NCBI GenBank assembly: GCA_964373855.1
Contig: CAYJWL010000017.1
Span: forward strand, 1 to 18,162
Origin: CAYJWL01 sp964373855
Lineage (GTDB): Bacteria; Patescibacteriota; Andersenbacteria; UBA10190
Direction of reading: 5' to 3'
DNA: 18,162 nt
Both the position numbers and the translations under genes were made by a program. A model generated the notes under the pieces. The model saw nothing but the letters and a program-made list of their open reading frames with translations. It was not told the origin of the DNA and searched no databases. Below, in pieces: positions 6,373 to 10,600 of this stretch (the stretch's first letter is position 1; the number at the start of each line of letters is the position of its first letter).

Positions 6373-6454
6373 TCAAAATAAAACAGGCCACTCGTCGATC
6401 CGCCCCGCCTAAAGGCGGGGCGGTATACGCAAGTGGCATCAGGGCTGTTTTGAT
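6373..6454. repeat. Long composite hairpin, intergenic
   Basis: Three nested arm pairs share one axis: AAAACAG (6380-6386) with CTGTTTT (6445-6451), GCCACT (6387-6392) with AGTGGC (6432-6437), and a perfect 10-bp GC-only stem CCGCCCCGCC / GGCGGGGCGG (6400-6409 with 6414-6423) closed by TAAA. It lies between two minus-strand genes, upstream of the promoter of CsrA-like copy 2. It may be a small non-autonomous mobile repeat, a transcription block or a structured RNA; no target duplication was seen. Confidence 0.55.
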
Positions 6455-6483
6455 GGACTCCGCTGCTCTTACATAGGCCTTTT

Positions 6484-6520
6484 ATCCCCGCCGCTCCGCC
6501 AGCCGGCTGACAGCGGGGTA
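6484..6520. repeat. GC-rich inverted repeat
   Basis: CCCCGC (6486-6491) is complementary to GCGGGG (6513-6518), with the palindrome AGCCGGCT (6501-6508) inside. It lies just downstream (minus strand) of the terminator of the exported-protein gene and may be part of the same repeat cluster as 6373-6454. Confidence 0.35.
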
Positions 6521-6521
6521 T

Positions 6522-6554
6522 TAATAAAAATGCACGCCGGGGAGTTCGGCGTGC
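6522..6554 (-). terminator. Rho-independent terminator of the exported-protein gene
   Basis: On the minus strand GCACGCCG (6554-6547) pairs perfectly with CGGCGTGC (6539-6532), 7-base loop, followed by ATTTTTATTA. It begins 18 bases after the TGA of the exported protein. Confidence 0.75.
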
Positions 6555-6571
6555 GAAGAGCAACTGTTTTG

Positions 6572-7660
6572 TCACCGGTACGAGAGTTTCCAGAGGTATA
6601 TACTCCACTGTCCATCCGCATCCTTACGGAATGCAAATGAGGCCAGCGACAGGGTTTTTCCGTTGAGGTTAGGCCAGCGTTTCGCATCATGCGTACGTTG
6701 GTCGAACCATAGCTTGCGTAGTTTTTTGTCTAGTTCGGGAGGGAAGATGTGGTAGATTGACTGTTGCAAATCAACATCATTCCACAGTCCTGCCCAATCT
6801 AGAATTTGGCGTGACTGCCAATATCCTTCACTCCGAGCGCCCTTTGGACCGCGACCATTTGGAGTCAGATGGAGTAAGTGTTTTGCGTCCGAGCGCTCAA
6901 CTTGATTAGGAAGACCAAAGAAACGGAGTTGCCATTGGGTTTTCTGCACGCCGCCATCAATCAGAATTCTCCTTTCCCATTCGTAGGAGGGATGAGGCTG
7001 TAACATAGTTCCGTCTTGCGTAGGCATGGCAATGCGGATATGCAACGACGAGACGAGGGAAAGGAACTCGCTTGCATTGACGGACGGGAAGTAAAACTCA
7101 TAGGCTGGCCGCGGTATGTCTGCTCCGGGCGTACACAACGGGCAGAACTCTTTTTGTTCCTCAAGTTCGGCCCAATACACTCCTTTCACGTCAGAGCTCT
7201 TGGCCAGCGCTCGGGTGAGATCGAGCAAATGGTAGGCCAAGCGCCGTTCTGCCCGAGCAGTGTTTAGCGATGTAAACAGACGATCCAAGGGCCGATCTTG
7301 TTCAAGTGCGACCTGCAGCTTAAGCGGATCGTGCGCCAGCCAGTGAATCATCTCGTTCGGCAAGTGCTGCGCTACGAGCGTCACATACCCTTTGTTAATC
7401 CGCAGTACATTGATGCACGGTCCATATTCTCCTCGATGTACTGCTGCCTGCCGGACGGGATGTGCTTCGATGCTCTCAGCCACTGTCGAAAAAAGTTCCT
7501 GGTCATCCACTTCGGCTTTGACAAAGATATGGCATCCTGCCGGTCTACCATCGAGGACGACATCTTCTTCACTGGCAGCATATACGGCGGCCTGGGGGAC
7601 AAAAGCTTGGGCAACAAACACGGCCAGACAGCGAAAAGTGCAAACGCGCAAGCGAGTCAT
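6572..7660 (-). CDS. Exported protein of unknown function
   Basis: I do not recognise this 362-residue protein. The chosen ATG (7660) has AGAGGTG six bases upstream and opens directly into a signal peptide: basic MTRLRVCTFR, a hydrophobic core to about residue 23, and a cleavage site near AVYAA-SEED (29/30). A longer frame to 7768 would bury this signal and lacks a binding site. The mature part is soluble and mixed alpha/beta in appearance, with a CPLC pair in EFCPLCTPGADIPRP and a Trp-rich C-terminal third (YWQSRQILDWAGLWND, WSIYLWKLSYR). No catalytic motif is evident. It ends before a good terminator. Upstream, short frames and hairpins reach back to tRNA-Glu; the 56-residue frame at 7662 stops one base before this ATG, so translation may be coupled. 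Confidence 0.65.
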   Translation of the reverse strand: MTRLRVCTFRCLAVFVAQAFVPQAAVYAASEEDVVLDGRPAGCHIFVKAEVDDQELFSTVAESIEAHPVRQAAVHRGEYGPCINVLRINKGYVTLVAQHLPNEMIHWLAHDPLKLQVALEQDRPLDRLFTSLNTARAERRLAYHLLDLTRALAKSSDVKGVYWAELEEQKEFCPLCTPGADIPRPAYEFYFPSVNASEFLSLVSSLHIRIAMPTQDGTMLQPHPSYEWERRILIDGGVQKTQWQLRFFGLPNQVERSDAKHLLHLTPNGRGPKGARSEGYWQSRQILDWAGLWNDVDLQQSIYHIFPPELDKKLRKLWFDQRTHDAKRWPNLNGKTLSLASFAFRKDADGQWSIYLWKLSYR

Positions 7661-7661
7661 G

Positions 7662-7832
7662 CTAACACCTCTTCTCGTTAATTTGAAGTGAACGGTCAGT
7701 GCTTTCCCACACATACAGTTTGCGATGCTCATCTGTATTGTCAACTGTCTGTACTGGACCATAACCATATGGTCCGTCTATCGGGTACCTGTGCTTTCTT
7801 GTCGTACTGGCATCGCTCCTGTAGACCGTCAC
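7662..7832 (-). CDS. Small unknown protein (56 aa), coupled to the exported protein
   Basis: The frame starts at GTG 7832 with AGGTG six bases upstream and ends with TAG one base before the ATG of the exported protein (TAG-C-ATG). The product (VTVYRSDASTTRKHRYPIDG..., then GYGPVQTVDNTDEHRKLYVW) is hydrophilic, rich in Arg, Asp, Tyr and Thr, and reads like real protein rather than a chance frame. GTG 7841 is an alternative start (59 residues). The sequence AGGTGTTAG occurs both before this GTG and before the next ATG, in each case giving a ribosome binding site, the codons Arg-Cys and a stop. There is no signal peptide. It could be a true small gene, a coupling leader peptide, or the 3' piece of a broken gene. 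Confidence 0.4.
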   Translation of the reverse strand: MTVYRSDASTTRKHRYPIDGPYGYGPVQTVDNTDEHRKLYVWESTDRSLQINEKRC

Positions 7833-7875
7833 ATCTAACACCTAGTGTTAGCGATGTGTTCAAACATGAAGCAGT

Positions 7876-7998
7876 TCATGTTCTCGAAATACCCTTCGAT
7901 TCACCATTGGAGTTATATCGACGAAAAATACATCCAATGGGTGTATTTCCTGTCGATGTGATGTGTACCCCTGATGTGTACCCTGATGTGTACCCCAT
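7876..7998 (-). CDS. Short frame with Gly-Tyr-Thr-Ser repeats (40 aa)
   Basis: ATG follows immediately on the TAA of the frame at 7999-8067, in the same phase. The 40-residue product begins with two Gly-Tyr-Thr-Ser units from a tandem DNA repeat, then reads GVHITSTGNTPIGCIFRRYN, which looks protein-like. There is no ribosome binding site, so it could only be read by re-initiation or stop read-through. A ten-residue frame (MFEHIANTRC, 7835-7867) follows. This may equally be part of a decayed gene. Confidence 0.25.
   Translation of the reverse strand: MGYTSGYTSGVHITSTGNTPIGCIFRRYNSNGESKGISRT
7959..7996. repeat. Three tandem 12/13-bp repeats
   Basis: TGATGTGTACCCC, TGATGTGTACCC and TGATGTGTACCCC follow without gaps (7959-7971, 7972-7983, 7984-7996). 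The one-base difference shifts the frame between units on the minus strand. Confidence 0.8.
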
Positions 7999-8067
7999 TT
8001 AGTAGGGCATCAAGGTGTCAGGTACCTTGATAGCGGCGAGTTCGACAATTGTCTTTTGTAGCTCCAA
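7999..8067 (-). CDS. 22-aa frame with a full ribosome binding site
   Basis: TTG 8067 has AAGGAGG (8080-8074) six bases upstream, the strongest ribosome binding site in the window. The frame encodes 22 residues (MELQKTIVELAAIK, then VPDTLMPY) and ends in TAA followed at once by ATG. Its second half overlaps the hairpin ATCAAGGT / ACCTTGAT, so translating it would open that stem. A second strong site, AAGAGGAG (8128-8121), stands before a three-codon frame ATG-TAC-CAG-TAG at 8112. Leader peptide, true micro-protein or gene relic cannot be told apart by eye. Confidence 0.35.
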   Translation of the reverse strand: MELQKTIVELAAIKVPDTLMPY

Positions 8068-8134
8068 GGGAATCCTCCTTACCTGTCGTTCACTTCATAC
8101 CTACTGGTACATGGCTCACTCCTCTTAATTGATG

Positions 8135-8206
8135 CAGCCTCACGGGGAATCGAACCCCGGTTTGCGCCTTGAAAGGGCACTGTCCTAACCATTAGACGAT
8201 GAGGCC
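8135..8206 (-). tRNA. tRNA-Glu (anticodon TTC)
   Basis: The 72-base cloverleaf is complete: a 7-bp acceptor stem beginning GGCCTCA, D stem GTCT/GGAC, anticodon stem GTGCC/GGCGC around CTTTCAA (anticodon TTC), and T arm CGGGG/CCCCG around TTCGATT. The order GTCTA ... GGACA before the anticodon stem is typical of glutamate tRNA. The discriminator base is G as expected. The first pair G1-U72 is a wobble. CCA is not encoded (CAT follows), so the cell must add it. The 3' flank continues into the region of small frames and hairpins. Confidence 0.95.
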
Positions 8207-8231
8207 ATCTCGCAAATCTGCAACGCCTCTG

Positions 8232-8260
8232 ACAATACTGAATTTTTATTCTATCTGCAA
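8232..8260 (-). promoter_or_regulatory. Promoter of tRNA-Glu
   Basis: TTGCAG (8260-8255), 17 bases, TATTGT (8237-8232) on the minus strand. The start would lie about 20 bases before the tRNA 5' end. Confidence 0.5.
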
Positions 8261-8307
8261 GGTGAAAGGCGGCTATTGCAATTTCTGGACTAGCTGGCCA
8301 ACATACC

Positions 8308-8336
8308 TTGTTCCGAGCTGGTTTGAAATACATACT
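8308..8336 (+). promoter_or_regulatory. Promoter of the Pro/Cys-rich exported protein
   Basis: TTGTTC (8308-8313), 17 bases, CATACT (8331-8336). Transcription would begin near 8343, leaving a leader of about 12 bases before ATG 8355. It may also drive tsaD. Confidence 0.45.
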
Positions 8337-8354
8337 TGGTAGAACCGCAACAAT

Positions 8355-8945
8355 ATGGTGCAAAAACTCACATATATTGCAATCACCGTCTTATTACCCG
8401 TGCTAGGGACCATTGGGGCTAATAGCGTCGAGGGCGGTTTTATGAGTAACCTGGGCTTCGCAGGGGTGCCATCCTGCATGCCACGCTTAACCCTGTTTGG
8501 CCAAATCTGCGATCCGGTTCCGGCAGGGCAGGACATAATCTTCCCCCGACCTATCGTGCTCCCCACACCCAAGCCAATTTCTTTTCCTCACCCGACAACT
8601 AGGCCCGTTCCCGTGCCCTCCCCCCGGCCCACGCCTTCTATTTGCGCGTTTGACCCGTGTGTCAACAGCGGCCCGATTCGCTGTCTGGTGCCGGCCTTTA
8701 TCGTCGCCTGTGATGATCCGCGCTGCAATGTCGGTCCATGTCAGCCGCCGGTCCCGACGGTGCCGCCCTTTGGCACCGGGCTTCAGCAAATTCAGCCTTT
8801 TGCCGGCACGGCGGGATCCTTGATACGCATGAGGCCGCTTGCGCCGTTTACGAATGTGCCCTCGTGCATGCCCTTCATGACTCCATTTGGACCGATGTGC
8901 CAACCCCTCCTAATAATGAGCCATGCCAACCTTACTAGCCTTTGA
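8355..8945 (+). CDS. Exported Pro/Cys-rich protein with terminal repeats
   Basis: I do not recognise this 196-residue protein. A signal peptide or anchor is plain at 1-24 (MVQKLTYIAITVLLPVLGTI). The rest is rich in Pro (a run of Pro-x repeats at about 64-94) and has ten Cys. The two ends repeat: VPSCMPRLTLFGQIC (38-52) and VPSCMPFMTPFGPMC (168-182), with the same C-x10-C spacing. The six Cys between (97-129) include DPCVNSGPIRC and DPRCNVGPC. An extracellular, disulphide-linked, extended protein is likely; a cell-surface or envelope role is a guess. No good ribosome binding site precedes the ATG, but a promoter ends about 18 bases upstream. Its 3' end overlaps tsaD by 23 bases in another frame, so the two are probably co-transcribed. 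Confidence 0.65.
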   Translation: MVQKLTYIAITVLLPVLGTIGANSVEGGFMSNLGFAGVPSCMPRLTLFGQICDPVPAGQDIIFPRPIVLPTPKPISFPHPTTRPVPVPSPRPTPSICAFDPCVNSGPIRCLVPAFIVACDDPRCNVGPCQPPVPTVPPFGTGLQQIQPFAGTAGSLIRMRPLAPFTNVPSCMPFMTPFGPMCQPLLIMSHANLTSL

Positions 8946-10032
8946 AACATCCTGCGACGAGACAGGAGTTGCTCTTGTGCAAAAGACAGGCGGCGGCGTT
9001 CGTGTGCTGGGAGAGGCCATAGCGTCGCAGATAGACATACATCGAGCGACCGGCGGTGTTGTGCCCGAAGTTGCCGCCCGGGAACATGTTTCTGTTATCC
9101 GCCCCTTGATAGAACGGGTGATGCACGAAGCAGGATGTGAGCCTCGCGATCTCGATGCCATGGCGGTAACAGTCGGACCCGGACTGATGCCCGCCTTATC
9201 TGTCGGAGTAACGGCTGCGCGCACGTTAGCGTATGTGTGGGACAAACCAATCGTGCCGGTGCATCATATTGAAGGCCACATTGCTTCGGCACTCTTAAGT
9301 GCCGAGGAAAGCACAAAAACCAAAGCACAAATTCCAAACAATTTCAAAGTTCCAAATCCTAAGCAAGTTTTCCCCGCGCTTGCTTTAATTGTCTCCGGCG
9401 GGCATACGCTGCTTATCCGTGTTAGCGGGCATGTTCAGTACAAAGTTATAGGTTCAACCAGAGACGATGCCGTCGGCGAAGTATTCGACAAGGTCGGGAG
9501 AATGCTTGGTCTTCCGTATCCGGGCGGGCCGCATGTGAGCCAACTGGCGCAGCAGGGCGATGCGGCAGCCTTTCCGTTTCCCCGGCCCATGCTGGCTTCC
9601 GGCGATCTTAATTTCAGCTATTCCGGTCTAAAAACCTCAGTGTACTATGCCATCCGCCGCCGGCAGCAGGCACTATCTGAACTTCCGCGCCAGGTGAAGG
9701 CGGATATCGCCGCCAGTTTTCAGGCGGCTGTGGTAGATTCACTTCTGGCCAAGCTTGAGGCAGCCTCGCGGCAGGATGAGTATGCAACCATTCTCTTAGC
9801 TGGGGGAGTGGCAGCCAATCGCCTGTTGCGGCAGCGCCTGGGCGAATTTGCCAGCGCCCGCAGTCAAAAACTGCAGATCGCACCGCTGCCACTGTGCGGC
9901 GATAACGCTGTTATGATTGGCCTGGCCGGACTATTTGCTTTTGCGGCGGGCCGGCTCAAAGTCTGGACGAGCACCGACGCTCGCGCGCGCGTTAGCATTG
10001 AAGATTTTACTGAAGCCTTAACTCAATCCTAG
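8923..10032 (+). CDS. tsaD: tRNA N6-adenosine threonylcarbamoyltransferase
   Basis: TsaD (Kae1/Qri7 family) transfers the threonylcarbamoyl group from the AMP intermediate made by TsaC to A37 of ANN-decoding tRNAs, with TsaB and TsaE in bacteria. It is cytoplasmic and holds a metal ion. The 369 residues open with TLLAFETSCDETGVAL; the metal-binding HHIEGH is at 114-119; phosphate and sugar contacts appear as LIVSGGHT (155-162), STRDDAVGEVFDK and LNFSYSGLKTS; AGGVAANR (293-300) and CGDNAVMI (325-332) complete the set. Family members are usually about 340 residues; the surplus is an insert at 130-148 coded by an AT-rich repeat. The start lies inside the previous gene with weak ribosome binding. 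Its stop overlaps by four bases the stop of the opposing gene. Confidence 0.95.
   Translation: MPTLLAFETSCDETGVALVQKTGGGVRVLGEAIASQIDIHRATGGVVPEVAAREHVSVIRPLIERVMHEAGCEPRDLDAMAVTVGPGLMPALSVGVTAARTLAYVWDKPIVPVHHIEGHIASALLSAEESTKTKAQIPNNFKVPNPKQVFPALALIVSGGHTLLIRVSGHVQYKVIGSTRDDAVGEVFDKVGRMLGLPYPGGPHVSQLAQQGDAAAFPFPRPMLASGDLNFSYSGLKTSVYYAIRRRQQALSELPRQVKADIAASFQAAVVDSLLAKLEAASRQDEYATILLAGGVAANRLLRQRLGEFASARSQKLQIAPLPLCGDNAVMIGLAGLFAFAAGRLKVWTSTDARARVSIEDFTEALTQS
9310..9366 (+). repeat. AT-rich CAAATTC-type repeat inside tsaD
   Basis: This stretch has CAAATTC, CAAACAATTT, CAAAGTTC and CAAATCC units, like the intergenic run at 14499-14540. It is about 57 bp, stays in frame and adds about 19 residues (STKTKAQIPNNFKVPNPKQ) on the loop before LIVSGGHT. 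It looks like a repeat that entered a coding region at a place where the protein tolerates it. Confidence 0.55.
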
Positions 10033-10481
10033 AGTCGGTGGTGGCTTAGCGCCGCCGGGCTGACGTTGTCACGAACACGCAGCAAGAGGGCGCGGCGCAG
10101 CCGAGCGCAGCTCTCATGCGGACAGTGAGCGAGATGATAGGCAATCGTGGCGAAGTTCTGTGGCAGTTTTAAATTTACGATCTTGTTCGTACGGTAGAGG
10201 AATGGCTGGATATGAACGCATCCCAGTAGGGCATCCTCCGTGAATAACCATTGAAGCTTGAGGTGCATGCCTTCACGAACCTTTTTTCGCAGCGATGAGC
10301 AATCGCGCTTGCGGCAGGCAAGGAGATGATCCAAAGCCGCGCGAAAGCCCACTTGTCCGGCAATACTGAATACGAATGAGGGCATGCATCCCCGGTAGGC
10401 CTCGCGGCAGGTGAACTCACGTTCAGCCACAACACTCTCCGGGATTACTTGCAATGATCCTATAGCGATCGAATAAGCCAT
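10029..10481 (-). CDS. Unknown protein with duplicated His/Cys motif
   Basis: I do not recognise this 150-residue protein. It has two copies of a His-x3-Cys-x4-Cys motif followed by a basic helix: HLLACRKRDCSSLRKK (53-68) and HLAHCPHESCARLRRA (117-132). Further Cys lie at CREAYRGC near residues 25-32. The spacing resembles, but does not equal, the HxxxCxxC zinc site of anti-sigma factors. A structural zinc or metal-sensing role is possible (inference). There is no signal peptide or membrane helix. The ATG at 10481 has only GAGAA upstream. Its stop overlaps tsaD's stop by four bases, so the two genes converge without a terminator. Its upstream region is shared with valS, which is divergent. 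Confidence 0.55.
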   Translation of the reverse strand: MAYSIAIGSLQVIPESVVAEREFTCREAYRGCMPSFVFSIAGQVGFRAALDHLLACRKRDCSSLRKKVREGMHLKLQWLFTEDALLGCVHIQPFLYRTNKIVNLKLPQNFATIAYHLAHCPHESCARLRRALLLRVRDNVSPAALSHHRL

Positions 10482-10541
10482 TTCTCAGTAGTCTACGCCT
10501 ATCCGCTCTCTCCCGCCAGATTGATTTTGCGTAATTTTATC

Positions 10542-10577
10542 GTATAGTAAGCCGCTTGGCCGCAAGTAAGCTATACT
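10542..10577. promoter_or_regulatory. Possible divergent promoter with inverted repeat
   Basis: GTATAG (10542-10547) and CTATAC (10571-10576) are inverted repeats, giving TATACT (10572-10577) toward valS and a TACTATACG stretch toward the opposing gene. -35 boxes are not clear. A second small palindrome, GCAATATTATTGC, lies just before the valS start. Confidence 0.35.
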
Positions 10578-10600
10578 TAAGCAATATTATTGCCTTCCGT

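Larger units (their letters stand above)
7713..8031 (-). other. Dense cluster of hairpins, possible structured RNA
   Basis: Perfect or near-perfect stems follow each other: GGACCAT / ATGGTCC (7756-7762, 7769-7775); CTAACAC / GTGTTAG with CACAT / ATGTG outside (7830-7858, 2-base bulge); AACATGAA / TTCATGTT with a 4-base loop (7863-7882); AAATACA / TGTATTT with two inner C-G pairs (7926-7948) and ATCGAC / GTCGAT outside it (7917-7922, 7952-7957); and ATCAAGGT / ACCTTGAT (8009-8016, 8024-8031). CACCATTGGA (7902-7911) can instead pair with TCCAATGGGTG (7933-7943), excluding the 7926-7948 hairpin. The strand is assigned from the genes around it. No known RNA family (tmRNA, RNase P, SRP, 6S) was recognised. 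Confidence 0.45.

Noticed and set aside
7830..7858. Possible integron attC-like site
   Set aside because: The stem is long and almost perfect, but no R/L box set, no integrase gene and no cassette series are present.
7959..7996. CRISPR-like array
   Set aside because: The repeats abut without spacers and number only three; no cas genes are near.
7298..8002. Plus-strand frames opposite the exported protein and the small-frame region
   Set aside because: Composition is that of antisense frames; the minus-strand frames have signal peptide, ribosome binding sites and coupling.
8135..8136. tRNA-Glu with an odd U discriminator
   Set aside because: Shifting the frame by one base gives a 7-bp acceptor stem (with G1-U72) and the normal G discriminator.
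10556..10600. ValRS start 15 codons upstream
   Set aside because: The extra residues overlap the probable promoter region and have no counterpart in the family.
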